From Angiostrongylus vasorum (Eukaryota; Nematoda; Chromadorea; Rhabditida; Metastrongylidae), in assembly GCA_018806985.1 (NCBI GenBank), contig JADANN010000218.1, positions 434,001-498,000 on the forward strand: a DNA stretch of 64,000 nucleotides, read 5' to 3'. Shown here piece after piece: positions 24,232 through 37,885 of this stretch; position 1 is the stretch's first letter, and each line of letters opens with the position of its first letter. The notes under the pieces were generated by a model. The model was given only the letters and a program-made list of their open reading frames with translations. It was not told where the DNA came from and ran no database searches. The position numbers and the translations under genes are program-made.

Positions 24232-24921
24232 ATCTTCTATAATGCTGAGATATTTGCAAAACTCCGGACCGCAGGTGTCTGCATTCGGGAACGAACGCGC
24301 TATTGTCCTTTCCTGGGAGTAACGTGTTCACCACCACCCCATGCGGGTCCTTCGTTTCGCCCGTCTTTCAGCTAGTTCTATCGATCACTTGCCATCAGCA
24401 GTCACCCGTCAACGGCATTGATCTGGGGAGCGCAAATGGGCATTGAACCCAGTTAATCTGAGGCTATAGTTATAATCACAATCTTAACCTTATTATTTCT
24501 GCCTATTCTTTTTAATGGCAGGGTATGTTGCGAAATATAACTTCTATAATGCTGAGATATTTGCAAAACTCCGGACCGCAGGTGTCTAGTGGGGAACGAA
24601 CGCACTACTGTCCTTTCCGGAAAGTAACCCGTTTACCACCACACCATGCTGGTCCTTCGTTTCGCCTGTGTCCCAGCTAGCTCTATCAATCACTTGCCTT
24701 CAGCGGTCACCCCTTAACGGGATTGATCTGGTGAGAACAAATCACTGGTAGATAGAAAAATAGCTGGGAGATAGGCGAAATGAAGGACTCGCATGGTGTG
24801 GTGGTGAACGCGTTACTCCCCGGAAAGGACGGTGGCGCGTTTGTTACCCACCGCAGACACCTGCGGTCCCGAGTTTTGCAAATATCGGAGCACCATAGAA
24901 GTTATATTTCGCAACATACCC
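24232..24921. repeat. Foldback repeat family D: one single arm plus one full copy
   Basis: TTCTATAATGCTGAGATATT starts an arm at about 24234 and again at about 24541. The second has an inverted partner ending near 24915: GGGTATGTTGCGAAATATAAC (24521 on) returns as its complement at 24899-24920. Arms contain CCGGACCGCAGGTGTC and CACCATGC.GGTCCTTCGTT. The first arm (24232-24440) has no close inverted partner, or shares the same right arm. Confidence 0.75.
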
Positions 24922-26031
24922 TCCCACTAAAAAGAATAGGCAGTAAGTAAAAAGGGTAAGCTTTTATCTTCTTTGGAGCTGGTGTTCCGAATCGATGGTC
25001 CACATTCGTTAGCTGGGTGAAAAATCTCTCGTTAAATTGAAGCCTGTCAAAAAGATAGTGTCTGGTTATTTCTAGGATTTTGTACACACATGTATTTATA
25101 CATGATTGGCCGAAGGCTGTTAACAGAAATCTCGTTAAGGTAAACAATGGAGGTGAAGTATTCGAAGATCACCAGGCGAAACTTCACGAAAAATTTGGAT
25201 GTCTAGCTCAACGAGAAGTTCCGATAACGTAGATACATGGTTTTAGTACCAAAGATGGGGGGATATATTTGTTTTAGAGATTTATCATAGAACCTTTATT
25301 GTAGAAAGGAAAACTGAACTAGTAGTTCACTTATAATCATTGCTAATCTTTACATTTACTTTATTCCTTACCATATACTTCTCGAGATTAACGTTCATAA
25401 TTGTGAGGAAATTACTTTGTGGTGCGGAAGAGGTGTAAAAAATATCACTAAGTTGGCACTGGCAATTTCTTAAACTCTATAAGTGCTGTTTCTAACGAAG
25501 TGCGTGGGAGTGATAGAGATGTGGGTTGCGAAGAAGTTGCTTCGTTTTTGTGTTGACAAACTAATATTGAAAGGGATTTCGCCTGGAGGAGATTTATCAC
25601 TTCAAAGCCCACTAGAAATGAAAAGGTACGACTGGTCGATGGTCCATAGCTGCAGCCAGTGATCGTATACAGTGTTCATATTGGATTGTAAAATTTTATT
25701 CATGAAACTGAACTTCATGTCTGAATTGAATATGAATCGCATTGCGATTTCCAACTTGTCTTGTTCGTTCTTCTTCTTGTCGAAGGTGTTCTTCATTACC
25801 ACAGGGTCGACGTCTTTTTGAAGTGCGAATTAATTCAAATGCGGTTTTCATTGCTATAATATCAGTTTATTACAGTTACATTAGTACAGTACTATGACGA
25901 TTTCAGTACAATGAGTTTTCAACCTTTTTTCTCGAGAGCAAAGAGTACTACGGTTGCAATTAATGATGTTCATGAGAAGTTATCGTTCAGATTTCTAATA
26001 CCGAAATGATGAAAGCAGAATAATAGCAGGT

Positions 26032-26088
26032 TTGATCCCCACCGCAGACACTTGTGGTCCGGAGTTTTGCAAATATAGGATTCACTGA
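26032..26088 (-). repeat. Foldback D fragment
   Basis: GTTTGATCCCCACCGCAGAC, ACTTGTGGTCCGGAGTTTTG and CAAATATAGGA match the outer right arm of the copy at 24.9 kb. No left arm is nearby. Confidence 0.6.
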
Positions 26089-26710
26089 AGGTAATAAAGC
26101 AAAGTAAATTCACCGTAAGAAAACACATTACAAAATTAGTATAAAGACATACATCGGCTGACTAGTTTACTCTTATTTTCTTTTGATTAGTTCGTATTAG
26201 GTTTTTTTTCACCGCTGAAGATTTCTTTGAAGTCCATTCTTTTTGTTTACGATCGCAGAACTAGAAAATTGTTGCAAAGCTCATTTGTTTTAGGGTGATC
26301 CTGAGTAGAGAACTGCTTTTAAAATTCAGTCGTGGTTGATCTCTACTTCGAAAATTTAGCTTTTGTTTACTAGTACCTGACAAGAAATCGAAAGGCACTG
26401 CTTCATTGTTTAGACAAAACACTGGATTTGCTTGGCTTTGTTCATTGTTCTATGATACCTTGGAAACTGAAAGTGTGGGAGGTCATTTAATGTTGTAAAG
26501 AAAGCAGTATTACTGAAATATGTTTAGTGGACAATAAAAATCTCGGAATGTTCAATTCACTGTTGTCATCAAAGTGTTTTCGATTCGTACTTGCGGTAGT
26601 TTAGAAGAAAACCAAAGGGATGAACTTTCGAATATGAGTTCTGGTTATAATTCTAGCTCTAATTAATCTGGTTAATCATTTGGATAAATATAGCTGCCAT
26701 GACTTTAGTT

Positions 26711-26782
26711 AGAGGAAATCAATGTTATTCAGTCAGAGGAAATCGTGGTCATTCACTCAGAGGAAATCGTTGTTATTCAGTC
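26711..26782. repeat. 24 bp x 3 tandem repeat
   Basis: Three units beginning AGAGGAAATC and ending ATTCAGTC or ATTCACTC, at 26711, 26735 and 26759, with a few substitutions. Confidence 0.85.
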
Positions 26783-29700
26783 TTAAATCCGATTTTTACA
26801 AAACTCCATAGAATATTTGCATTTTAAACAAACTATGTCTAAGGTAGTGTTGATGTTATGTAAATGTCGGTTATCTGGGCAGATTTCAGTGCCCATATTA
26901 TCATTGAGAGCATAGTGGTAGGATAGTGAGCCCTTTTAGATGATTATAGGGCATTCGTATAGGCTTCAGAAGCCGTCGTTGGTCCCCTTATCGACGACGT
27001 TGTTCAGCACGTGCGGCAAACTCGCAAATCTTTTGTTGGGTGCTGTCGGCTTGTGTGTGACACATGGTGCGCTCGACGAGAGATTTATGTATTTGCTAGT
27101 TGGCCCCACAGCACCGAAGAACTCTTGAAGCTCCTTTATCTCGGAGACTTTCAGTGTCGATTCGATGTTGACCGGTTTTGGAGACTCTGGGCAACGTATT
27201 CGTCGGAATCTTTAAATGAATACTTTTTTCGGACATTTTTATGAGGACATGATGATACAACTGAACTGACACCAATGAAATGCAAGCTAAATTTGTTGGG
27301 ATGGGTTAATATTCGAGGTCTTGGATGTAATAGAAATTTTACAAAGTTGTGGTACGGTATTGGTTTCTGAAACCTTTGTTGATCTCATCTTAAAGGGTTT
27401 TTATAGAGTCCTACATTGACTTCTTACAGAGCTTAAAAACTTTGTATCACAAAAAAATGGTCTAATGAGTCTGAATATTTTGCCACTTTTCTGTGGACAA
27501 TACGTGGTTACACAAAGGTGGTCATGGTTCGTACGAGTGCTCAATGTAGAGCTGCAGAGATTTAGAGGAAATTAGGGTACTCAGAAAGAAGGACATATTT
27601 TATGGTCTAAGACATTCTATATTTCTTGTTGAACTTGTGAATTTTTTGAACGATGGAATGTATACGTTCTGAAATGGAAAAATTGTTGTGATTACTGGTT
27701 GTGTTGTTCTTGAAAATGCACTTGGTGCGTGGACTGTGGAATGGTATCATTCAGGTTGTTGTTCGTCGGAAATGCTGTTTTTCAGGACTCCTGACGAAAT
27801 CATCAATGAAGTAGATGGAGGATTTTCGATAACTTAATAAACTTGGTGTGATGGACCAGTAAGACCAGTGTCCGAGGATTTGTTTGCTTATAGTAACCTC
27901 AAAAGTTGTAATTTAGCTTCATGATGTGTGCTAAAGTGTTTTATTGTATTGCCATTTGTGAATGTGTTTTCCTCAGAATCTTATGCTCGATGTCTGTGAT
28001 TATGTTGTTCGGATGATTTCCAAAATTGGTTGCTGTGGACAGTGAATAAGTTGGGGTTTTTGGATTTGAACGAAAAATTTTCTATATTCAGAGTGAGCTG
28101 GGACGCATTAAATGGTAGGGAACTGATTTCTTCTAGCTATCTAGAGTCGTAGGAAGCAAGTCTTCATTGACTGCAACCATCTTTTTCTGTATGATTTATT
28201 TTTTCCAAGTCTGCGGTGATGTGTTGAATTGAAATAGTGCATCTTTTTGTGGCTATGAATTTGTTGGAACATTGTTGCTTTGCAAAAGTAATAAACAAGA
28301 CTTCACGCAAGTAAACACGAAGACCCATCGCGCAGGAACGAACGGTTATAGACACTCGACTTTGATCGGTGCGGCTACGAAGGAAGCTAAGCCGCCTATA
28401 CGTTAGTCACGATAGCTGTTTATAAAGAACTCACGTGGGCTTATCAATACAGTGAGATATCGTTTTTGTCTACTGATGTTAAAGGAAGGTTTTTTTTTAA
28501 ATTTTTTTTGTAGTATTTGAACGAATCTATGGAGACCGTATTTGTTCGTTTTGTCGCTTGGGGCCAAGTTCAACAACGAGAAGATAAAATCGTTGTGATT
28601 TCAACGGCGAGAAGCGGGGATTTTTGCTACGGATTTTTAACCCGCCCATGATTCTTAATTTGCTATTGGTGGTTTTGCTTGACATTGGTAAAACGCGACC
28701 AGATTCATAGAAGAGTTCTCTAAAGAGCCATATTTTCGTTAAAGATTCTACCATATTTCATGAATTGAAAACATCATAGGGCATCATTGAGGATTTCCGT
28801 AAGTGAAGTTTGTCTTAATGATCCGTCATGTGTTCGTCGATGAGCAATAACGCGGTTGATCTTGTGGTTGATGTTCAACAAAGATCGTAACTGTTTTCGT
28901 AGACGAAAGATTGGCAGATCCATTTATGAATAGTAAAATGAGGAGGTGCTGATCTATGCAGCTATCCAAGGCACGCCCACATTGGCTGCTATTGCGGATG
29001 TACAGATCTAATAGGAATATAGTAATGACTACTTCAGTTACAATGAACCACGCAAAGAACTTTAATGAATTAGACCTCAGTGGGAGTAGTTTGCTCGCTT
29101 TTTATAACGTTGAGGGACGTTAATACTGGAGCTAGCAGTTCTGTTTTTCGGTTGTGAGAGAAGAAAACTCTACCTGCGAATCTCACTAGACCTCTTACTG
29201 ATGTGAACGTCCTTTCAGGACTAATATAGAACAATTTTGGAAACTATTTTTAAGTCTTTTTAGACCTTCGCGATAATCTTGCCTTTCCCTTGAGAAATTC
29301 TTTCTCCCTCGCGACTCGTTGTCTGCCGCGCGCGACGACCAGGAAACTGCGCGACGCCGTCACTGTGTCGTAAATTAAAAGACGCATTTCGGTTGTATAT
29401 CGCCAACGAGACAGATCAGTGGCATCAGTGAATGTCAGGAGTGACGATGACGACGATGGCGACGTCAAGATTCGCTTAGTAGAGCCTAGTGGATCGTGCT
29501 GCTTTGGAGTTGTGACGCAAGCAGTTTGCGAATGGAGACAGATTTGTGGCCACTATAGATCACCGCGGATACGTACGATGATGGGTCAACGGCTCGATGG
29601 GCAATGAGATCTTTTTCTTCCATTTTCTTGTTATTCGCTGGTATTTTGAAATAGGAAAAGTATCAAAGGTATCAAGCAGCCGCAGAGAGGACAAACATAA

Positions 29701-32700
29701 CGTAGCGAAAAGTTAATTAGTAAATCGGACATGTAGATGTTCACAAATTGTCACAAAAGAACGAGAAGGTATATGGTTTCAGTAGATTTCGGTGCTGCCA
29801 ATCTTCAGGATTTGTCATGGATGAAGTAATTAAGATAGTTTATACAATTTTCACGACTAGAGTTCAGATTTGCAGCAGTATTATTGCGGAATAATGATCA
29901 TAATAGATAATACAGGTTTACAATGGCAAAGTGATTTATGCAGCACAGATTAGAACTGGGCAAATAATCGATAATCGATAAAGAAAGGCTGTAAATCGTT
30001 GCTGCGGAAAATGGTCGATGAATAGATCGATCTGATGATAAGTCAGCAACAGGTTACGGTGGACGATGTGACGACGTCAACGAGAAATTGACTAATACTG
30101 TTGGCGCCTCGATTTTCCTTTATATTCACTAACCGGCATATTTTGCTGCCTTGTGGGTGTATCGGAAGTTTCTTTCGTTTAAGAGATCTTTGTTTTAAAT
30201 CGATTGCATCATTTCGTGGTCTTATTCTGGACCTTTCTACCGTATTCGATCGATAGCCGATTTTCAGATGAATAACTTATCTTATACCCTCATTGTCCTC
30301 CCTTTCATCGATTATCTTTCTGAGTACTGACTTGTTCATTCATATTAAACACCACTACATATGTGAATAATGCAGTTGGGGATAGTTTCATTTACTCTTT
30401 GTCATTCTCCTTGCTGTTCCTTTTCTCTATATGCGACTTTTTTTCCCATAAATAAACTAGTTCGAGGTATTCCGTCGCATTTAAGTCGATTACACACTAA
30501 CGCTGGAAAGCCTGGATAAAAATGTAGTCGACAATTTTGACTGGCCCTCTCTTGAAGATAATAGGCTAGCACAGGGAATATTTCATAGTGCTTTTAATCA
30601 CTGTAGCTTTCATGGCCACGTAGAACGAAGCAGTAAGCGTTTGTGAAACCGAGGAAAAGCTCTGACTTTTCCCTATAGTTAGTGTTTTTAATGACATTCG
30701 TTGATGGTCTAACACATAAGTCTAACATAAGTATGATAGTCTAACACATAGGTTGACATTGATAATAGTATTAATATCCTAAATAGTTGGTGTTCTGAGT
30801 GATATTTTGGACTACGCCTGCCCAACTGCTGAGTTGCTTTAACTCGTTCAATATGATCATTTGGAAGTGAATTCTTATACACGGAGAAGAAGCAATTCAA
30901 CTGCAAGGATTCTGAGACATGAGCAAACTTCGAACCCTCAGGTGGGATTACCTCTTCCGGGAGCTTCAGTAGGCCAGCACATCGACCGAGGCTCTTGCTT
31001 TGGCTCTCCCCCAGCTATTTTTTTCACCAAATCGACAATGAACCCAGTTAACCTGAAGCTGGACTAGACAGCAAACAAAGAGTAAAGACTTTACTAAGTA
31101 CTTGCTCAAAGAAAAAATGAGGAGCATATGGTTGGTGTTCGCATTTCCTATTGTGAACTGTTCTGAATAATTTGAACATGGCATAATTTGAACAGTGGAA
31201 AGGCGTCAATATGCTCCTGATATGTGATGTTCGCGACAGATTTTCACAATAAGTGGATTATTTATCACGTCATTCCTTATTGGTTTCATTGGCCAATTAT
31301 GGCTTCTTCTGCGATGAAAACAAGGTTAACTTAGAAAAGGGATTTGCTGATTTCGAAACCGACACGTTGGAGCTTGTATACGGTAGCTGAATACTCCACA
31401 GTGTTGCGAATATTGTCAGTAAACGTTCGACGAATCGTTGTACGAATCGTCATAAATCGTATTCTATCGACAAATGTTCATAATAAATCAGTTCTATGGT
31501 CGGCGAGCCGACGCCTGCAATTCGCGTCAGCCGCTCTTCGCTACGATTTATGCGCCGATTTCCCAATTTTTTTCTTTCGAATCCGCTTTTTTTGTAGTGT
31601 GCTACTTGGTCGCCGATGTTTCGTCTACAGAGGTTTACGACCAACGGAAGCTGTTAAGGATTTCGTGATCCTCCTACTCCCCGCTGCACACTTTTCTATT
31701 CGCTGAGGAGTGGTTGCATCAGCGACAAGATTTTGTTGATATGACAGTGGTGACTATGAACTCACACCACCTTGATTTAAGTGGAAAATAAAGAGGAAAT
31801 AAAACTAAAAGCACTTGGTTGCCGATAGGCAAAGACTGATGAGTGATAAGGAAACGATAAGGAGTTCAGATTTACAACATAACCCTCTACTGATGTAATA
31901 GATTTTCTCACTCTTATTTCAGCCGAGACGTCTGTGATGCTGATAAGTGGGATGGCGCATTTATTTCGCTACTGAATCTGCAGAGATTCATTGAGAAACA
32001 ATGAATTATCCAGATGACTGCATATTAGACAGAAAATCCGCATCATATGCTTTTTCGGTTCCTTACACTTTTTTTCTTTCGTTTCGTTCTCCTGAAACCG
32101 TCAGAGAAAGCGTCGTCTTCTGCACTTGTTGTAATATTGAATACTTGCTTAGAGCTATTCCTGGGAACCTGAAGCTCACTAAACGCAGTCCTAGCCTTTC
32201 TTGATCAGCTTTTTTGCTTAGCGGAGCAACAAATTTAGAAGATTGCACAAGACCGAGGCCGAGTGATAAACTACAAAATGGCAATATTATAATACTACGA
32301 ATTTCCTTCACACGGTGGAATTTGAACTGCTTATCTACGTGTCACATCTCTGGGTAGAACTCTCTCGGCTAGGTGAATTTATTTATAATTTCGCACATAC
32401 TTTGATATACTCATGTAGTTATGTCAAAAAAACCGCTGTGTATACGTCAGGTCTAGCTCTAATGGATATTCGTCCAAATGCTTGTAATCATTCATCAGTG
32501 ACTGGGCCGTAGTTCGAGTTTCCTCTAACTTCAATAACCTCTCTTCTAGTATAGAATACTTCTGCAGGTTATATTTCAGTGTACCTAGTTCACAAATCGG
32601 AGTCTGAATATCTACCTATAACTAGGTTTGCAGTAATCTTTTTCAGGCTTGCTTGATGCTTTATTTTGCGAGATATTGCTGTTAACTCTCGTTCCATTTC

Positions 32701-35700
32701 TATACCTCTTCAGCCAACATTGCTTCACTCACAAACACTGAGCTGTGGTCGTAGCAAATCCTGGATAGAGTGGCTGCGGCGAATACTAGTTATAATACAT
32801 CGTATTTTAGCGGATAGCTGAAAGAAAGTTGTGCTTCCCCGGGTTCACTTCTATTGTTCCCCTACGACGAACATGCCTTCACTCTGAATCGTTTTGAAAG
32901 GCACCTGGATATCGTATTCACTACAAACTGACGACGATCGCTACATTTTAAATGACGGCCATATGTTATTTTTCGGGCCACAATCGCTTCGTATAAATCA
33001 AAAACTGCGCCGCTCCCTCTCTTTCTCTCCCACACGCACACCGTCATGTCACATTTTCAATTTATCGCTGAACGAAGCATATTTCCGTTTCGAATACAAC
33101 GACGAATGGAATTTTTCTTTATTACGACATTGTTAAGACATCGATATAGGAGAGAAGAGTGCTTTGCCCAAGTGGCCATGTTATTCCAAGTTTTCACAAC
33201 GGACTCTTCGTGAAATTTGAATCTGAGCGGAATACAATAAACGATCGGCAAGGAAACCACTGTTGTGACACTTCATTCCCATGAGTTCAACCATAAGACG
33301 ATGAAACGGCATGATGTTGCAACAATATGAAGTAGTTTTGAGTAGGCTGTGGCTATAAAAATACAGGAAAACACTAGACAAATTTATTTTTACTCGTTTA
33401 AGCACTAAAAAGTCGCTACACTTACAAAAATGTCCAAGGTCTCGTCGGCGTTTCGACGAGCACGTCGAAATACCATTCTATATGAAGAACATGAGGATGT
33501 TAACTATGAAGGCTTTCCGTCTACTATGTGGTAAAGCAAATCAGCAAGCAAAGGAAAGCTCCTGGAATAGATTTTAAAAAGTTCGAAAAGTGTTGTCCAG
33601 AACATTACGAATTCCCCTACATGCTTCATCTCCTTCCTTCAGGACTGATCCTTTTTCCGGATTAAATTAATTCATCCGAATTTCTGGGTTAACGTCTCTC
33701 AGCTCTGTGTTTATCTACTCTCGCAATCCCAGCACACAGTGAATGGGGTAGCCATTGCTAAGCTCGTCGTCTCACAGCCACGCCTTCGTCGTTCCTGATT
33801 GGTTGTCGCTCAATTACCGTAATCGATTCCTCGCTGTGCAGGCAATTAGCCTAAGAGATCTTCCCTAAACTGCTCTACTAATGCTCCACTAATAAGATTT
33901 TTCTAAATGTTGTGTTATTTCTCTGAAACACAAAACTAATTTAACAACGCATGTTTCGGGCTAAGCTCTAGTGATCAGGAATTAATCTCACGCAAAGAAA
34001 CTCAATTGAAATCTTTCGGGTTTTTTGGAACCAGAACCAGGCTGAACTATCTAAACGGGAAGAGCTACCTCATTCTTACTCAGTAATTTGGGTTCTTTTC
34101 ACTTCTATTGTCTTGCATATTTATCAATGACAACTAGGTAATATTTTGACCTTCATGAAGCGGCCGACCAGTAGAAAATTATTACCCAGTGATCGGCAAA
34201 TTGCAGTAGAGTCCATGATTTGTCGGTTGCTAAGAAACACTCTGTGATGTCCTGCTAAAAAACCGAATGAAAAAAAGGGCACACGGGGAGGTTCGGGAAA
34301 TGCTGTAGGTGTCAGTAATGAAGCGCTGGATTGCCAAAGTATTTTTCAAGTTTATGAATGGAAAGTGTGCATTTGGCAAAAACATTCACGTAAATAGGGC
34401 GGGCTATCTTTACGTAACCGCCGATACAATGTTTCCACTGGTGGCTATCGATCGTCATCATATTGATCTTAAATATGTCGAACGCTTGAGCCTTTTATTT
34501 CTAAACAAGCATTGAGTAATCTGTTGATAAATTAGCGCTGGAGCTTTTCAACTCCATCGTTCAACTCGATGGATATGAATTTCTTTCTATATCTTTTTAA
34601 GAATAGTATTCTTTGAAGGGTTCTAAAAAGTCTGCTCAGCAAAGAGACGGAAAGCTCATAATTTTTGAGAGCTAAATTTTTTTAGAAGCATCCTTATAAT
34701 AAGGATAGGTAGCGAAGGTAACATGAAGGTGTTTTTTTCAATTTAAAGTTTTTCTTAGAATTTACTCCTTCTGGGTTACTGTAAATAAGTACAGCTATGG
34801 CTCAGCGCTTCTTCTTATTGAGAAAATTACCATCATGATTGCAAACTTTGAAAAGTAGTGTGGTTAAAAAAAATTCGTGTGTTTGACAATTTAGGTGTTA
34901 TACGGTTTACAATGGATGGGAAACTAAAAGAAATAAGGATAAATGCGAGTGTGGGAACAAAGTTTGGGAATTAGAAATGCTTAGGGCAATGTGTATAACT
35001 AGTAGCGAAAACGGTTTCAACAACCAAAAAATGGGAGAGAAAATGTAGCTTGTATCTACTTGCTGAGACCAGATACATTTGTCTGATTAAAGTTGGAAGG
35101 TTTTTTCCTTGCTTACAGGCTCGAGAATGAAGCATAAGAGAAGTACTTTTGCTGAAAACAATCTGTAATACGATCGAATCGATAAAGCCGAAAGACCGTG
35201 AGCCGTATATGAGTGTTTACTCAGAAACGAGTGGCACGTTTTATTTGAAGAAGACTCCTGTCATATCGGGAAATGAAGGTTAACTGCCGAAAACAAACTT
35301 CTACTCGATCATACTTTACTATTGTTTCGAGCAAACCTCATTTGAGGCCACTATGCCGATCGAGGTGATCGCGAAGGTGATTTCCATGGCTCTGTCTGAT
35401 GAATCTTCTGCTAAGAATTGCCGGATGTTTAACTGCTAGCAGTTTCCATTCGAAGACATCCAACGGCATCGTTTAAGGAAAAAAACTTTATGTGGCAAGG
35501 ATCCTTAATACTTGTTTTTTATACCTGAATCTGTAGTTTTGGTATCACAGACTATAAAAAAACTGAAAACATCTGCAACACACCCTATTTCAAAATGCTA
35601 AATTCTGACTTTGATCCTTCACTTTAGAGTTCCGGACATTTTCCCATTCCAATTGATGGAAGGAACTCTTGGTAAAATTTGTAGGGCTAATAATCATGAA

Positions 35701-36045
35701 ATTCCCGAAATTTTCTTCGGTTTCCAACGAGCAGTCGCCTTAGTTCAACAACACTACCTTACCGCAAATCAACTTAGCTCCAGCGACTGTCACTCTTGGG
35801 TGTTTTCGTTGATTTTGGAAATAACTCAGATGTCACTATAGAAATTATCAGTGGGAAAAATGGTTCCTTTCTCCAAGAAAAGCTCTGCTTCGATTACAAA
35901 TGCAGAACACAAAAATTGTCGTATTTATTCTCTGATACATAAAAAAAGAGACTGTAGGAACAATCACAATGTGAAAATGAAATGTATAAAAAAACATCAG
36001 AAATGAAGAAAGCGTGGAGCTAAAGTAGCGCGAGGGACATCAAGA

Positions 36046-36050
<5 letters not shown>

Positions 36051-36084
<34 letters not shown>
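36051..36084. repeat. (GA)n microsatellite
   Basis: An uninterrupted AG run of about 34 bases, followed by a purine-rich stretch to about 36200. Confidence 0.95.
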
Positions 36085-36086
<2 letters not shown>

Positions 36087-36206
36087 CGAGTGGTAGAGAA
36101 CAATAAGTAGGGAGCGGAGAGGGAGAAAGCGGGAAAGAGGACGAGGGGATGCGAATGGAAGCGAAAGAGAAAGAGGGTGAAAAAAAAAGCGAAAGGACTT
36201 AAGAGA

Positions 36207-36217
36207 TGATTGATTAG
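36207..36217 (+). promoter_or_regulatory. Possible Hox/Exd-type site
   Basis: TGATTGATTAG contains the TGATTNAT core bound by Hox-PBC dimers. It lies 2.5 kb beyond the lin-39 stop. A single short match; function not shown. Confidence 0.25.
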
Positions 36218-36965
36218 AACGGTATGCCGCCAAAAATGGACGATCTTGACCAGAATATTCGAAGCTCAACTCGAATATTCGAAATTCTATTCGAGAGATT
36301 CTGAACTCAAGGCGAGGGCAACTCACAAATCTTGCATCTTAAATTTTTACAGAAATAATTCCTATATTTAAATATGTTTATCCACGCACACACATGCACA
36401 CAGTGATACCCTGTGAAGACAAGAAAAGAAAAAGGGAAAACATGAGTTAAGAGAAAAGAAAATACCTTGTCTTTGCTAGAGATAACATACCTTGTTTAAC
36501 GAGAGAACCTTGTTTCAAAGTGCACCCTGTGGGTAAAGAAACACAAACACACGACAACGATAAGGATGACAAGAAAAAGAACGGTAAACAACAAAAAGCA
36601 AAACTCGATAAAGTGTGATCTACAACGAGAAAAAAAAGACAAAAAAGAATTAAAGCTTCATATAAGCACATTCGGAATGACATTATACATAAAAAGCGAT
36701 TACACGTGTAGGCCAAAAAAAGATGATGATGAAGACGAAGAAAAACGGCGAAAGGAAAAGAAGAAGTAGAAGCTTTCAGTTGCCTTCAGAGAGTTCTTCT
36801 GATCGCGTATCGCATGGACATCGGATGATAGGAAGTACATTCTCTATTCAGAATTGATTCGATAGTAGAAAATTTCGTGGAAAACCCAAATGCGCAAACG
36901 GTAACGGTCCGGTCGGAAACGGCATCATTTGTGGTGTAAGCGGTTTATCCTGAATATACATATAT

Positions 36966-36975
36966 TGATTAATGG
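36966..36975 (+). promoter_or_regulatory. Possible Hox/Exd-type site
   Basis: TGATTAATGG is a full match to a common Hox-PBC composite site, 1.7 kb beyond the lin-39 stop. Short motifs like this also arise by chance in AT-rich DNA. Confidence 0.3.
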
Positions 36976-37054
36976 ACAGATTTTATATGCCAATTAAGCT
37001 GATCGACAATGAATCTCAGCATTGTCAAGTGGTATGTGTGTTTTTTGGCATGTG

Positions 37055-37337
37055 ATGTGTGTAGCGCAGTGGTTGGAGGCGCCACTGCGACACGCACGTG
37101 GAATTGATCCCGCCCTCATAGCCCACCAAGCCTTCCATCCCTTCGGGGTCCGCAAATTGGTACCAGACTTGTCTGGGGGGATAGCAACACTTGCTCCATG
37201 CATCGGTAGACCACCGCGAGTCATTGTAAGGGCCAGATATGCATCCAATCACCTCCAAAGATACTTAATGAAGTCGAATGCATGGCGCTTCCTTCAGGGA
37301 TTGATCAACGCCGAAATTTTTATCCTTTATCTTTTTA
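37055..37337 (+). repeat. SINE family A, copy 7
   Basis: Head GTGTGTAGCGCAGTGGTTGG, B-box-like GGAATTGATCCCGC, then GGGGTCCGCAAATTGGTACC and CAAGCCTTCCATCCCTTCGG. It ends TATCCTTTATCTTTTTATG. It is among the best preserved copies. Confidence 0.8.
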
Positions 37338-37721
37338 TGTGTGTTTTATTACTGCTGTCTTACAGGATGTGGTAATAGTAATGGAATCAGTGATTTCTAA
37401 CAAGTCACGTCAAGGACGTTTTCCATGAATATTGGTTAACCCTTATTTAATCCTGTCCACGGCGCGAAACAACCTCAACTTGACTCCATATTTTTTACAT
37501 GGAAACTAAATGATGGCTTTTATTTTTAACAAATAGTGATCAACTAAAGTAGCGGTTGAATGGAATCTTTATAGGAACATCTAGGAAGATACGGTATTCT
37601 TGAGGAGTGAGTTGGTCCATATGAATCCGTTTCCCTGATTTTTTTCATATCACAAGTGAAATCGATAAACTCTTCGAAAAAAATTGAGAACACCTCAAAT
37701 ATATACCATTATTTTTCAGCC

Positions 37722-37885
37722 CCGGAGCAGACTTTGGCCAAGCTGACCTCGAGATCCCAGGGAACTACAATGGCTCAGCCGGCAAGTCTCCAAAAAAGGA
37801 GAAAAGAATGGAGTTTGTGCTGGCGCGCGCACAATTAATGAAGACGGCCCGCCCTAAGTATCCAAGTATTTTCCAGCACTTCGCA
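37722..37885 (+). repeat. Dispersed repeat family C, 3' part
   Basis: Only the 3' portion is present: AAGCTGACCTCGAGATCCCA, GGGAACTACAATGGCTCAGC and a terminal AAGTATCCAAGTATTTTCC that matches the end of copy 1. Confidence 0.6.

Noticed and set aside
26711..26782. CRISPR-like array
   Set aside because: Only three directly abutting units with no spacers, in a eukaryotic genome.
27011..27244. 77-codon open frame in the gene gap
   Set aside because: No splice partner, recognised domain or start context. It looked briefly like a possible second BRCT for ligase IV but lacks the conserved Gly and Trp pattern.
29419..29607. Short frame with an Asp run (DDDDDGD)
   Set aside because: A low-complexity GATGAC repeat explains it.
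36400..36420. ATACCCTGTG, similar to the start of miR-10 family RNAs, which are common in Hox clusters
   Set aside because: The match ends after eight bases (CTGTG instead of CTGTAG) and I see no hairpin.
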